DNA of 64,000 bases from Bradysia coprophila (taxonomy: Eukaryota; Arthropoda; Insecta; Diptera; Sciaridae): NCBI RefSeq assembly GCF_014529535.1, contig NC_050735.1, positions 11,605,739 to 11,669,738 of the forward strand. Direction: 5' to 3'. Shown here in pieces: positions 24,761 through 37,850 of the stretch. A program made the position numbers and the translations under genes. How positions within the stretch are numbered: position 1 is the first letter of the stretch; every line of letters begins with the position of its first letter. The notes under the pieces are model-generated. The model saw nothing but the letters and a program-made list of their open reading frames with translations. It ran no database searches and was not told the DNA's origin.

Positions 24761-24948
24761 CAATTTTTTTTCTAGTGAATGGTGAACTTTGGTGTACTTT
24801 TTCATGCTCTTTCAGAATATACCAACCCCAAAAATTTCACTTTCGAAATAGCTTTACACATCGTGCGTATGTCGTGGTAAGTTTTGTAACGAAAAACGTC
24901 ACAAGATTACATGTGCAGTGCAATGTCACAAGATTAAAAAATGCATCT

Positions 24949-25252
24949 TCGATTTGTGAAGCCATTAGGAAAGTGACAACTTTTTATTTGGTGAACTTTG
25001 AACGAGCATAAAAAAGTTCACCAAAGTTCGTCTCTGAACCCGAGAAAAAGTTGGTCCAAGGTCCTAGATTCGCTCCCTGAACCTTGCCTTTTTGGCATAA
25101 TATCACGTTTTTCGCAAGGTTCCATGAGCGAATGTAGGACCTTGAACCTACTTTTTTTCTGGTTCAAAGTTGAACTTTAGTGAACTTTTTTATGCTCTTT
25201 CAAAGTTCACCAATTAAAAAGTTGTCACTTTCCTAATGGCTTCACAAATCGA
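24949..25252. mobile_element. 304-bp long-arm palindromic element
   Basis: tcgatttgtgaagccattag at 24949 is mirrored by ctaatggcttcacaaatcga ending at 25252. Arms run on through gtgacaactttttaattgg-type sequence and ggtgaactttga / tcaaagttcac, then ggtccaaggtcctagattcgc with its complement. The arms are over 100 bp. A partial relative (ctaatggccttaaaaaatg) lies near 25593. Confidence 0.75.
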
Positions 25253-27051
25253 ATCCGCGTTTTTGGTGTAGTGGAATTTTGTAACGTTTTTGTAATTTTG
25301 TAATGTTTGCATTACAAAAAGCACAAAAACGCACGCTCGTTTTCTGTAGCCATTTCAAGACTTAAAATTTTGCGGCTTGCATATCGTGAAAGAGCTCCAA
25401 AAAGTGCACCGATAAACCTGTCAAAAAGTAGGGCAAAGGCATTAGGCGCCCCTTTGAGCTTGGGCATGCATGACGGTTTTTTCACAATTTTTGCAAAGTT
25501 GGTTAAGCGACTTGAACGACATTTTTTGTCCGGTTTAAAGGTCAACTTTTTAAAGCTTTCGAATGACACCACTCTCAGCTATATAACTTATCTAATGGCC
25601 TTAAAAAATGAAGACTTACTCTCAGTACAAAAGTGTCACTGTGGCCATATTACATCTTTATGTGAAATTTTTGCTTTCTGTTAAATTTTTCGATGTTTTT
25701 CAACGAAAACACATTTTATTTTCATTTTCTCATTTCAAAAGTCTCCTTAATTTGGAAATTCGTTGTGTTACTTTGGCTCCGTAATGATTACCCGGCATTG
25801 GTCGGGTCGTTCGTGGAGTAAAAAATTTAACGCATTTACGATTAAATTCGACGATGGAAACGTTAAAGCTGGAAAAGTAATAATTTTATCATAAAAATAT
25901 CTGTTTAGAGTCATGACATCTTATTACAATTTCCCGCAACTTCCAGCATTCGAACACATTTTGAATGCGAATGAGTTTTTGTTTTTCCCGCTGAAATGAT
26001 TCGTAAAAAAAATATAACGAAAAATGTTCAATAAATTGGGTTTTTCTGTATATAGCAACGGAAATTTGATAATTTCCTGATGTTAAATGCTCCAGTGATT
26101 CAATTACATATATGGCATTCGAATTAATTTCTGAATCATTGCCGGTACGGAAAGGTTGCATAATTGCTTTTAGATTTTGTGAAGATGTCCGTGTAGCAAT
26201 TACCATTTTTATTTACAGTCCATTCGATTTGTAATCGAAAGGGAGTTTTAAATAGACACGAGATTTTGACAATTTGTGAGATTTCTGATTTTCAGTTAAC
26301 TATTTTCGGAAAAATATATCTTCCAAACTTCAAATCCTTTTTATAATTTTTCTCTATTTGAAAATAGTGCGACAGTATATTACTTCCATTGATCAAATTA
26401 ATTTTAATCGGTTGATTTCAAATCTGGTACTTCAATTTTTTTAACATGCATTTTGCTATATATAAAGTACCATATAATAACCCAGACCTTGGTCATTACT
26501 TTTGTCGTCGCTATCGATAACAGATGAATAGCCATATGTGACAGGACAGGTTACAACCCGGTTTCGGGGCAGGTGCTCTAATAGCTATTTTCTTATCACA
26601 TGCCTAAATAGAAAGTTTTGCAAGATTTGGCAAAAATCTGAGGCGAATTATTCAATATAATATGTCACCAAGTCTAAAATTATGAAGTACTTTAGATTTT
26701 GTGACACATTTTGATTTTTTGTTAGTTCTGGAGCTGCTAGACGCTAATCAACAACTCGTTTTAAAACTATGGTTACCCTAGCGCCGGTAAACTGTTACAA
26801 AGTCCATATTTTGGACCGTTGAATTTACGCTACTGGTCACCTCAGAGGTTGTCAAAAATATTTTGACTTCTCCGCATTAGTGCCAGAAATCTTTTTTGCG
26901 CTATAAAGTGTTGTCACGAGAGATCTTATTTTTCTCTTAAATATGGGAAATACTACAACTAAAAACCTTTTCCACATATGCCACTGTTCACATCCTGAAA
27001 AACTAAATGTAATGCAAATGTTGCAACAAAAATCGGAAATAATTGCCACGT

Positions 27052-27265
27052 ATCAACAGGCAGTGGCAAAAATACTCTCAATATAAGGATGCTCGTCTTA
27101 GCTTCGTGCATGTGTATGTTAAGCGAATCATGAAAAAAATGTTACACATTTTTGCATCGAAAATACAATCATTTTGCTTATGATTCGCTAAACATGCCCA
27201 CGCTCATGCAAAAAGCGAAGGCTAATCTCCTTTTATTGTGAATGTTTTTGCCACTGTCTGTTGAA
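27052..27265. mobile_element. 214-bp palindromic element
   Basis: tcaacaggcagtggcaaaaa at the left is mirrored by tttttgccactgtctgttga at the right. Further complements are attctcaatataaggat-type / atctccttttattgtgaat, the ttaagcgaatcat / atgattcgctaa arm, and an inner aatgttacacatttttgc segment. No ORF. Confidence 0.7.
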
Positions 27266-28436
27266 ACGTTGCAAATTTTAGCAGTTTTCAATGTCAAAAG
27301 TTGCATTGCACTACAGTCTATCAGAATTGAAACAGTGGCCTGCAATATGGGCTGTGTCGTGTAATGTATGTTTCTCTGTTTTGGAATAGAAACAGTCCAT
27401 TCCGTCACAGAAGGTTGACAAGACATCGTGTTCGATAATATTGTTGGGTACAGAAGTGGGAACCTCATTTTTACAAACGTCACTTTTACGCATTAGTGTG
27501 TAAATGGAATGATACACGCACTACTTAGCATCGATGTACCTATAACATTTACCATAATGTTGTTGATATGGTTCGTAAAATAGGCATTGGAGCAGTATTA
27601 TGCTTATACTCTTATAACAAAACTATATCGCTAACCACGCCACATACAAAGTTCTATTTTCTCCAACATTACCTCCATTCATCGCATTTGTGCTTTTCTA
27701 CTAAACAAACAACATTTTATCGCCTTTTACCATCCCGTATTTTTCTATGATTTAAAAATAAATTTAATATAAATAGTCTGACATGGTATCGTACCTTATA
27801 CCTTTGGTATATGCCATCATCAAACAATCCATTTACTTAAAGAAAACTGTTTATATTTTCACAGCATTATCTTATTTATGAGAATTTAATCTAAAATATT
27901 TTTTTTATTTTTGTGTGGATAAAGAGAAAAAGATCAAAGAACAATTCACTTGTTCATTAATAATAATACGTCTTTTCCAGGTATTTCCTGCGGTATTTCT
28001 TTGAAAATTTGCCTAAGTTAATAAGTTTTCTCTTTGATACTAGATGCACTGTCCAATATCTGGATTATTTTGCGAAATAACTATCCGAGTACTACCAGTT
28101 TGAAGTTCGTTTGAAAGTAAACAACAACATTTTGCTAACAATGAATCATCCAATTACACAGCGTACATAATGATAAAAAAAACAATAGACAAAGCTCGCA
28201 GAACTTACTGCAAAAATTAATTTTCTCAACATGCATGCTGGCCATTCCTTTCTCATCATAACAAACGATGTGATCATTTGGCACTCGCAATAATAGATTA
28301 CATTCGATGCAGCGAAAGTAATTTATTACTCGATGTTACCGTTTTGTGATAAAAGCAATCTCAGAAGTGGGCTTTTGACCAACACGCTTTCCGGTAATAA
28401 CTGGCTTTCGAATTAATAAATATATTCTGATTTATC

Positions 28437-28574
28437 GCCTGCCCCGTGCGAAAGTTGAATATCACAAAGTAATTCACGTAAAATGAAATGAAAATATTAT
28501 GCATCAAATTCACGGGACAGGGGGCAAACTGCAACTGGTCAACTGGTAATGGTCAACTTTCGTATGGGACAGGC
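28437..28574. repeat. Palindromic element, gcctgcccc ends
   Basis: gcctgccccgtgcgaaagttg at the left is mirrored by caactttcgtatgggacaggc at the right. Related ends (ctgccc.gcctttcg and ctttcgcagggg) occur at 36312-36415 and near 63232. Confidence 0.6.
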
Positions 28575-28889
28575 AATATAATAATATTCTTTTTAGACTC
28601 ATGACACTCCCTTATTAAAGCTAAAAATGATTTCCTAGGTAATTATTGTTCAACACGAGCAAATTTTCACTTTTTTGCATAATTCGGTGAAGGGATCCTA
28701 CTTTCTAGTTCACTTCAGTTTCCGAATGTTGAACTACTTTTCCAACACATTCCATCAACTCTATTCAAAAATTAGAGGCTACACCGAACAAAATACGACG
28801 CTTCACTCAAACTCACCGCTGAAGGTTTGCATTTCATTCGTTGTGTTTACAGTTTGGTCGATTGGTCAATTTGAGTCCCAATAGTATTT

Positions 28890-29003
28890 TTCCTAACACA
28901 TGCTAAAGGTTTTTTTTAGCGAATGAGAGGTTTCCAGCTCGAGCCGGAGGAGAGTTCTGGAATCTAATTCGCTGAAAAAAAGTCCTTTAGGATACGTTAG
29001 GAA
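28890..29003. repeat. 114-bp palindromic element with CTCGAGCCGGAGGAG tip
   Basis: ttcctaacacatgctaaagg at the left is mirrored by cctttaggatacgttaggaa at the right. Inner arms tttttttagcgaat / attcgctgaaaaaaa flank the GC-rich tip at about 28938-28953. Confidence 0.75.
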
Positions 29004-29406
29004 CAACGTTTTGTTTATTGTGGACTGGATATGAGCGACGAAGTTGCAGGCACTCAGCAGGATTTTCTTGGAAAGCTAGATTATTTCCTCTGTCACGTTT
29101 TAAGGATTTTCGTCGCCCTTTGATGTTTTCCAAACATTGAAGTCGCACTCTCATCGGAAGCTAAATAGACTAAATTGTATAGGACTAATCCTTGACGTTT
29201 TTTTTAAACAGATTACAATTCTACAAACGATTTTTTTCGAGTAACGAATTCAACAATAATCCTAGTTCCGCCTAACGTTTGACTCAGATATTTGTGTGTT
29301 GAATTCAATGAGAATGCGTGTTCGTTGAGGTTTCGCTTAGGTTATGCTAAACAGTGAAGAAAAGTCCTATAAAGAATTTTTGCCCTCATCGGAATTGAAC
29401 TACTGT

Positions 29407-29682
29407 CCGAGGGGGACCGCACTGAAAAGAGTTGCATAGAGTTGCAATCTGAAAAGAAGAGTTGCAAAAGAGTTGCTCGCAAAAATAAAGAGTTGCAAAA
29501 GAGTTGCACGCAGAAAAAGAGAGTTGCACGCGCAAAAAAAAGTTGCAAAAGAGTTGCATGCCGAAAAAAAGAGTTGCGAAAGAGTTGCAGGAGGAAAAAG
29601 AGTTGCACGAAAAAACAGAGTTACAAAAGAGTTGCAAAAAGAGTTGCAAAAAGAGATGCAAATTCAGTGCGGTCCCCCTCGG
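29407..29682. repeat. GAGTTGC-rich minisatellite bracketed by an 18-bp inverted repeat
   Basis: ccgagggggaccgcactg (29407-29424) and its exact complement (29665-29682) enclose about 240 bp made of gagttgc units spaced by A-rich linkers (agttgcaaaag, agttgcacgcagaaa). The open frames on both strands are products of this array. Confidence 0.8.
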
Positions 29683-29997
29683 TCCTGTCTTTGTGTCTAT
29701 GCTTTTTAAGAGATTTTGACAGAAGCTTGAAGCTTCTTTTGTATCCCAATTACATCGAAACATTCCAGCTTTCCAATGCAATCCCGCTCTTTCGAAAACT
29801 CTCCAAAACACAGTGAGCCAACGTGAGTGAATTTTGAATATTATCTCCTCTTTTATCGATGAGAAGAGCTGATTTTAATACTCTGCTTTAATGCAAAAAG
29901 TCCATTTCACGACACTCCTTTACGATCGACGCTTTTTAAAGGGAATGTCTGAGCATTAAGAAAAGACAGTCAGCATTTTATTTCTATATTAGAAACG

Positions 29998-31177
29998 GGC
30001 GTTCGGACAAAATAACCCCGGACGAAATAAATCCGGACATAATGTCCCCTGGACAAAATAACCCCGGACAAAATAACCCGGACAAAATAACTCCGGACAG
30101 AATAACTCCCAAATAAAAAAAACGATATAGTTACTCGAATATTTTCAATACACTCAATATATTCGAATATTCATGAGTACATGGTCGATATGTTCGAATA
30201 TAGTCGAGTACATAGTGGATGTATTCGAATATATTCGAGTATCTTGTCGAATATATTTGATATATGCGAATATAGTCGATATATTCGAATATAATCGATC
30301 ATGTTTGCTATATGCGAATATAGGCGATACATACATACTAGTATGTAGTCGATATATTCGAATATAGTCTAGTTCTTAGTCGATATATTCGAATATAGTG
30401 GAGTGGAGTACTTAGTTGATATATTCGAACATAGTCGTTTATATTTGATATATGCGAATATAGTCGGTATATTCGAATGTAATCGGGTATATAGTCGATA
30501 TGTTCGATGATAGTCTAGTATGTAGTCGATATATTCGAATATAGTCTAGTTCTTAGTCGATATATTTGAATATAGTGGAGTGGAGTACTTAGCTGATATA
30601 TTCGAATATAGTCGTTTATATTTGATATATGCGAATATAGTCGGTATATTCGAATGAAATCGAGTATATAGTCGATATGTTCGATGATAGTCTAGTATGT
30701 AGTCGATATATTCGAGTATAGTCTAGTTCTTAGTCGACATATTCGACGATAGTCTAGTATATAGTCAACATATTCGAATATAGTCGAGTACATAGTTGTA
30801 GTCCATATATTCGATGATAGTAGACATATTCGAGTATAGAGTCAATATATTCAAATTAATAGTCGATATATTAGAATGTACTTGAGTATATAGTCGATAT
30901 GTTCGAATATACTCAAGTATATAATTGATATAATTTAATAGATTATATGCTGCGCCGCAGGCCGTGGAAAATAAAAAAAAAATAAAAAAGCGGGGTCGAG
31001 GGGCGGCAGCCCCCGCAGAGGGGGGTAAAGGGGGGAGTATCCCCCCTTCAATGTCGTCATCATTTAGTCCAGGGGTTATTTTGTCCTGACCTGATCGGGG
31101 TTATTTTGACCGGGGTTATTTTGTCCGGGTTATTTTGTCCGGAGTTATTTTGTCCGGGGTTAATAAGTCCTAGAGCC
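29998..31177. mobile_element. 1180-bp non-autonomous TIR element with 8-bp target duplication and subterminal arrays
   Basis: TAGAAACG occurs at 29990-29997 and 31178-31185, directly at the element edges; both ends begin GGC. The left subterminal region (about 30008-30115) has six to seven copies of ggacaaaataaccccgg. The right region (about 31070-31165) has the same unit inverted. The centre (30150-30935) is built of agtcgatatattcgaatata units with a higher-order period of 176-177 bp. A GC-rich segment follows (30985-31050). No transposase. An 8-bp duplication points to hAT-like or a similar superfamily (inferred). Confidence 0.82.
30150..30935. repeat. ATATTCGAATATAGTCGA satellite with 176-177-bp higher-order repeat
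   Basis: Short units containing the palindrome atattcgaatat recur throughout. The longer motif tagtatgtagtcgatat starts at about 30340, 30516 and 30693, giving spacings of 176 and 177 bp with nearly identical sequence between. It lies inside the 29998-31177 element. Confidence 0.8.
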
Positions 31178-33695
31178 TAGAAACGATGCGAAAATAAACA
31201 AAAAAAATAATCTAAAATCCAATGTCATGTGTACTGCATGTATACGTATATAATATGCGGTATAAATATGTACATAAACACAACTTTATTTACTTAACAC
31301 TCACCCTTATGTGAATTTCCATTCCATTCTTTCTCCCTCTGCAGAAAAACCTTTTTTCGCATGTACACAAAGCACATTCCATTCAAACTCTAATACCATA
31401 TCAACGCCTGCCTGCTTCTACTATATCTATCTACACACATATCGAAAACGGTTGCGTGTCTTGTCTATTTTTATTAAGAAAGTCACTTCGAAAAGTTTGC
31501 CATAAAAACTGTTTCGGATAAAATAAAATACTTACCATACCTGACATATCAAACATTCATTCAACTTATAACCTCTGCACTTTTTCACCGAACCACACCA
31601 GCTCCAACCCTTTGTATTTAACAGAATTTTATGTGTTATAATAGAAGCTTTGTCTTATACATACAGTTGCCGAGTTGAAATGTCTGACCTATTCTCGATC
31701 GTCACGCTATTTTGCTATAAGTCCATCATAATGAGCAGAACCGCTAAATAATTAACCGTACAAGAGACATAACAAAACTAAAACTCCGTTAGAGTATCTT
31801 ATATTATACAGTTATACTTGCCAACCGGTAAAGTATATGTTTGAATAATAAATAGAAAGAATTCAACTATAAAATGGGATCCTTTTTTCCATATATTCGC
31901 TTTTTCATCAACATTGTAATTTTATTACACTAAAACTATGAAAACGGATGAAGTGTATGATTCATATCAGCAACAAAACGGATAAAAACAAATATAGCAC
32001 GAAAATAATTAAAAGCATAAAATTATGCGTATACTACGATATTTGAATTGGATGTAATTCTCGACCGGCAAAATGGCTCTTCAGCCAAAATCATTAATTC
32101 GGTGAAGTGATATCCTCCAAACTTCGATAACTGATATTTCCATAAACTATTCAATCATGGCAAGGACTATTTTTTGGAATTTTTTTTTTGTATTTTCTTG
32201 AATTTTCCCTCATTTCCTAGAATTTCCATATTTTCCTTAATTTTCTCAAAAAAACATTTTGGGAAAAATTGATAAATTTTGGAAAATATACGAAATTTTT
32301 TTAACAAAATCAGTCCCTGTCCTACGGAAAAACGGATCGTGACGCAAGTCTTGTAAGTGTTTGACTATCCGTTTGACGTCTGTTTCTTCGGCTCGAACTA
32401 ATTCTGGTAACGTTTCTGAAAAAAAAAATTGTCTTTGTAAACGTTACAATGGACAGTGTTACAGAATGTAAGGAAAGTTGACAGCAATTAATTGTGTACA
32501 GAACTGTCATTCAATGTTATACACAGTATTTCTAACAGTACTACAGAGATTTGCTTTTTATTCCCTTGACTGTAAGTCAGGGTCTTATGCCGGAAAATAC
32601 CCTAAAATGTTTGTATGAAAGGTTGTCTGATATGTTATGAAAATCGGAATTGTTTGTCCCAATATTTTGCTTGTAAAGACGATAACTTAAGTAATTATCA
32701 ACCAAATTACAAATTTTGTTTTTTCTTAATCGACGCAGAATTCAATTCCTGATGTTAAGTTCGAAGATGGGCTATGTGGGATTAAGGATCTGGAAGTTAT
32801 TCCAGAGAAACAGTATTTTCCACTGTTGGAAATTCAATCAATCGAAAAATATTACTTTGATGGAATTTGATTTTGTCGGTTAGTTATATCCATCTATCAC
32901 GCATGATACTCAACTATCACGGGATAGTTGGCTATAGTCAGGGATAGTCAGTAGGGTGTAGAGGTTTTGACAAAATGTCTTAGTTCATTTGGGGCTCAGC
33001 CTGAAATCTACTCAGCTGGTCCATCTGATCATTTTATGAAAGAAAAAAAATTTCAAACTTTGATTTTGTGCTGCCGCCAAATCGATTTTTGAAAATTTTG
33101 TCGTTTATGGTCTTTGTCACATATATCGATTTTTTACGGTGCGTTCAGTATACATAAAATGTTGAGTCAATATGGTTATCTTATCTCCACACTTCATAGA
33201 TTATTTTACAAAAAAGATCAAGTTTAAAAAATATTTTTTGAGTTCGTGACTGATTGTCAAAGTTCCCCGATGGTGTTTTTAAGACTTTAATTTCGCAACA
33301 AAATGTGATGAAAATGTGCAAAAATGTAAATTAAACGTTAAATATGCTAAATGGACCGCTGTGAATCAACCACAACATCTCTTTTGAATTGGAATGTCTA
33401 AATTTGTTATTTATCTGACAAAAAGTTGTGATTTTGATTCATAGAATATTGGTGCGAAAGTCGGATTACTTCAAATCAATAATTTTTTTAGCTGAAATCT
33501 GCTAAATGTTTGGATAATAGGAAGTAGTAGACTCGATACAAATATGTTTTTACGTGTTACGGCATGTTTCAATTTCATTTACATTACATTGCCTAATCAC
33601 GTTAAGCATTGTAACACCCAACTTATCAAATACACAACTTGGAACCTCGGAAGTAATAGTATGTTACTTCACTGTTTGTAAATATTTGTTTACTA

Positions 33696-33776
33696 TTACA
33701 TGTTTGTGGACGGTAAGTGCATTTGCCCTGTTCAAACAGTGATGTAAAGTGCACTTTACCGTGCATAAGCATGTAA
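33696..33776. mobile_element. 81-bp TIR mini-element, copy 2
   Basis: TTACATG and CATGTAA ends, cggtaagtgca / gtgcactttaccg arms and the same central cagtgatgtaaagt as the copy at 11738-11819. Confidence 0.7.
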
Positions 33777-33936
33777 TATTACATTCATATTGGTAATCAG
33801 TTGTTTATTTTTTTACTTCGTCTGAGCAACAGGCATGTATGACCGTTAAGTATAACATCGGAACTTGAACAATTTTAATCAAAATTATGTACACACATGC
33901 TAGTAGGGGGCATTTCGTTTCTAGCAATCCTTTGAC

Positions 33937-34153
33937 TTCAACAAAAAGAACTTTTTTTTGGATAATTTTAAGCATGATTAGTTGAAAATAATGGTAAGTT
34001 TCCGAAGAAGTGAAATGTTTACATTGTACCACTGATTTTAAAGTGGCGTTCAAAATTTTGTTTGTTAAAAAAAGCTTGTTAATCCGCGGCCTCAGTGTTT
34101 TTTTAACTTCTAATTATGCTTAAAATTATCCCATCAAAGTTCTTTTTGTTGAA
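33937..34153. mobile_element. 217-bp TIR element
   Basis: ttcaacaaaaagaactttt at the left and its complement ending at 34153, continuing as ggataattttaagcat / atgcttaaaattatcc. Middle unrelated. No ORF. Confidence 0.65.
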
Positions 34154-34922
34154 CTCAATAGGAACGCAAATCACCTTTTTTGACTCTCTTATGCGACAAG
34201 TGAAAGTATAAATTTTTTTAAACGATGCAACGAGATAATTTAATAGTGATTTTCAATAGTAATTGGAAAAATCTTGCTTCATTCCCTCATCTACTTCAAT
34301 ACCACTTCACTCATCATTTTCACGCGTTACTTTTAGAGAACGCATGGAGGACGCAAACAGACAAAAATCATTCACTAGTCAAATAACGTATGAAAATGAA
34401 GATGAAAAAAAAAAACATTCGAGCGTTCTTACTAACATATCAAGCAGATATGTCACGTTTCAAGTCTCTAGTACTTTTCGTCTGAACAGAGAAACAAACA
34501 AACATTAAACTTTTTAATTTTGGATTGCACGCGTTTGACTTTTGTAACAATTTTTCAGAACTTCAAGTTGATTCAATTGCTCCAACAGCAATGGGATGAA
34601 TATTATTGCAGAAAATATTTAAACCCACTAGAGATTTCATTTTTCAGATGATAACTGGCTCAAAGAACTTCCCACATAAAATACTTAATTATTTTTCTGT
34701 TTGCACAGTACAAAAGGGGAAAACTATAAAATTGTCAAAACGAATTAATTTTTCCTTTTTTATTTAACATTTTTCAAATCCGTAAAGGTCGTAAAAATGA
34801 TAATCGTGCAACATAGAAGACAAGTGTGGTAAACAGGGCCCATTTAAAAAAAAAAATAATTTTCGTTTTTTCTTTAAATTTTTTTTTTCTCGAGGTACAG
34901 TCTCCGAATTATAAGTCCAATC

Positions 34923-35034
34923 CAATCCAATCGAAGCTATTCATTCCACATGCATTACCATCGTTACCACGTTTACATATTTATGTGGAATGTGTACGCA
35001 ATGCGCATGCGGAATGAATAATGTCGATTGGATT
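34923..35034. mobile_element. 112-bp TIR element, CAATCCAATCG ends
   Basis: caatccaatcgaagctattc at the left is mirrored by gaataatgtcgattggattg at the right; inner arms attccacatgcat / atgcgcatgcggaat. Confidence 0.7.
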
Positions 35035-36311
35035 GTAATTGTTAAAATGTAACTTGAAATATTTCTTCCATTGTATTTAGGAAAAAGTTCAAATTTATTT
35101 TCGAGAAAATCAAGAAATTTCAAGAAAATATTTTCTTAAAAATAGACAATGATATCCACTCTTTCAACCAACAAATTCGATTAAGTTTCAGATAAAATGT
35201 CATGTAAGGGACAAATGAAATTATCCATTTATGTATCAATATCAAAGCGAAAACTCGTACGCTAAACAGTAACAAAGCAAAAATAATAGAAAATCGCAAA
35301 TGAAAAGTAAATGAAAAATACCTTCATCCCGATTGGTTGGTTTCCTCGCCTCTCATTCGTATTACACACAGAACCAAAAAAAGATCAATTAAATTCGTAA
35401 CAAAAAAAAATAATCGTAACGTGTTTAATTAGATAAAGCGCATATGTTCCAGCATTGCATCATTACTCGAATGAATTACAAAGAATGTACGTACCCAAGC
35501 AAAAAGCATAATTTAATCCTTTAACTAAAACATCAAAAAATGAAACCACTATATTAATCGGGAGTAATCCGAGCATGAGGAAAATCCACGGCAGCAAAAT
35601 CTGGTGGTGGCTGAGCTTTTTCAAAAGCTTAGCATATGATCGAATGTAGGTAGAGTGCATGCATTGGAATTTCATATATGGAAATGTCTGCACACACAAG
35701 TGTTCTGGGGCTTATGTAAACCATATCGTGGGAAGAGTGGTAAAAAAAGGAGGAAAATCTTCATGATTTTTATTTTCATATTCTTCACCTATACTATACT
35801 ATACGTTGTGCATGTATATGTATATGCGAACTCACCATATATAGAACCAACAATCCGTGCACGTCAAAACGATTTAACTTTAATTTTAAAATAATTTTCT
35901 TTGTACTTCAATTTTATAATTACGTGCGCGCACTTGCTTTACCATAAAACTAGTCAGATTTCGTATTAAGAGGGTGACTCTGATAATACAATATGCATAC
36001 ATGCTAAGGAATTTACGATTATATTTTCCTATCTTTTCGGCATGATGCAAAATAATTGCAATTAATTATTTACTTAATGCTTACAAATTCCACTCGAGAA
36101 ACAACAATACATAACAAAATAACGCTTTGCAGTGAAAACATGAGAAGAGTGTTGAATCGTTAGATGAAAATCACTTAAAACGATAACGTTACTACGACTT
36201 CAACAATAAAATGAAATGTGTACAAATTGAAGTGTAATGCACTGTCTAATTGCATATCAGCTCATCTCATTCAAAGGAAAAATTGAATTTGAGCATTCAG
36301 TAGAAATCATA

Positions 36312-36415
36312 TTACTGCCCGCCCTTTCGAAAAGTTGACTATTGCATAGCAATTTGCGAGAATGATCGGTTCTGAATTTCTTTGTGATATTCGACTTTCG
36401 CAGGGGGTAGCAGTA
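36312..36415. repeat. Palindromic element, tactgccc ends
   Basis: tactgcccgccctttcg with gttgac at the left is mirrored by gactttcgcagggggtagcagta-type sequence at the right. End sequence resembles the 28437 element. Confidence 0.55.
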
Positions 36416-37788
36416 AAGTAGAATAGAAACTAGTATACTAATTAATTCATTTGTAGTTATATACCTCGCTTTCGATTCGGATATACAAACTCTACACTTG
36501 TCGAAAGGACAGTTACCGAAAATTGTTTCTCAAAAACATACTAGCAAGTTTGCTTTTATAACCAAGTTGCTCTTCATCAGATTACTTAAATTACGTAGCA
36601 TCCACTGTAACCTACTATATGTTCTCAACTGACGAAAATTGATATTTTCGTTGCCTGAATAGAGAAAAACGTTGTATGCACACGATGTGTATTGCCTAGT
36701 GTGGCAATCAGTGTAATTTCCACATGTACTGGAAGTTTATCACAGAATCAATCATTATAGTGTATTATGATACCGGAGAATATTGCCAGCATTATACACT
36801 AATGTATATTACACAAAACACGAGTGGCTGTGTAATATACTAGAGAGTATTACGCGTGCATCGCATATTCTTTCATTGCATTCGCGGAAACAACCAACCT
36901 ATCGACATATAGGCTTATAAACAAAAAAGAGCTATGGCTCATCTTCTGGCTGTATCACGTTAGTTTTACTGACTATTATCTCGTAAAAATTTAAATAATA
37001 AAATTCGCTCGAAAAAACGGTATTTGGAGAAACTTTTTCCAAAATTTAATGGGTTGAGATACATTGTGAAAAATCAACTCCATTTCTATCTGGGACGGTG
37101 GGTCGGAGCCGCCCAGAACCCTACAAAAATTTCGGGTTTCTCGAGGTTTTTCACTTGTTGAGGCGGCTGGGTGGGCCGAACATCGGCGTTTGTTGGTCAA
37201 TCATATTCAGCTCATTGACTTTCATAAACGTGTACAATTTGACATTATTCACATCTCGCGTGTTGGAGCAATTGATAAAACACGATTTTCGCTACCACTT
37301 CGGAAAAAAAATGTCTAATGGCTATGACATGTCATGACAGCCCAACAAAACTTTTTCGGGAAAAAAGTTGTTCCACGATATTTTCAGAATTGAACGACGA
37401 TTCATTTGAGCCATATCTCGATTGGATCGCCGTCGGCTTGAATCCCGATTCAATATAAGCTGTTCAAAGTTTTGGCGAATTGACTCGTAAGTTTTATGAT
37501 TCTTTAGGATCAAATACTTTCCAAAACTACTGATCTTACATCAGTACTTAAAAAGTAAATGTGACGCAATTCGTTGTGTATATCGTTTTAGGTCACGTGC
37601 AGTGTACAGTGAGTAACATTCTAAAATTGAAAAAAGTACAATTCTAATTTTTCTTTGTTTTTGAGGTTTACAGGGTTTAAAATCTCAGATGTCGGTGGTG
37701 TGTTTATTGGATTTCCTTCTCATACGTGAGCACAAGAACAAGTACGGAGGTTTTTGTGCTTTTGTCACTGTACGAAAAAAATGTACAT

Positions 37789-37850
37789 GACAAGTGACAG
37801 ATGTTGTGGAAAGCACACCACTTTCAAGAATTTTTTAAAAGAGGAAAAAT
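37789..37850. repeat. Fragment of the foldback family
   Basis: gacaagtgacagatgttgtg then gaaagcac and aagaattttttaaaa align with the loop-proximal part of the 56594-57022 and 40790 elements. Confidence 0.5.

Larger units (their letters stand above)
25253..29402. other. Gene-free stretch with scattered hairpins
   Basis: Contains palindromic elements at 27052-27265, 28437-28574 and 28890-29003. The 125-codon frame at 25307-25684 overlaps sequence related to the 24949 repeat and has no recognisable motif. No gene, RNA or promoter is supported. Confidence 0.55.
31178..37788. other. Gene desert with small TIR elements
   Basis: No gene is supported. Contains elements at 33696-33776, 33937-34153, 34923-35034 and 36312-36415. 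The open frames (e.g. 31311-31505, 34263-34508, 35655-35894, 36991-37337) lack motifs and are contradicted by overlapping frames on the other strand. Confidence 0.55.

Noticed and set aside
25307..25684. 125-codon open frame, plus strand
   Set aside because: Overlaps a frame on the other strand and contains sequence of the 24949 palindromic family; no motif.
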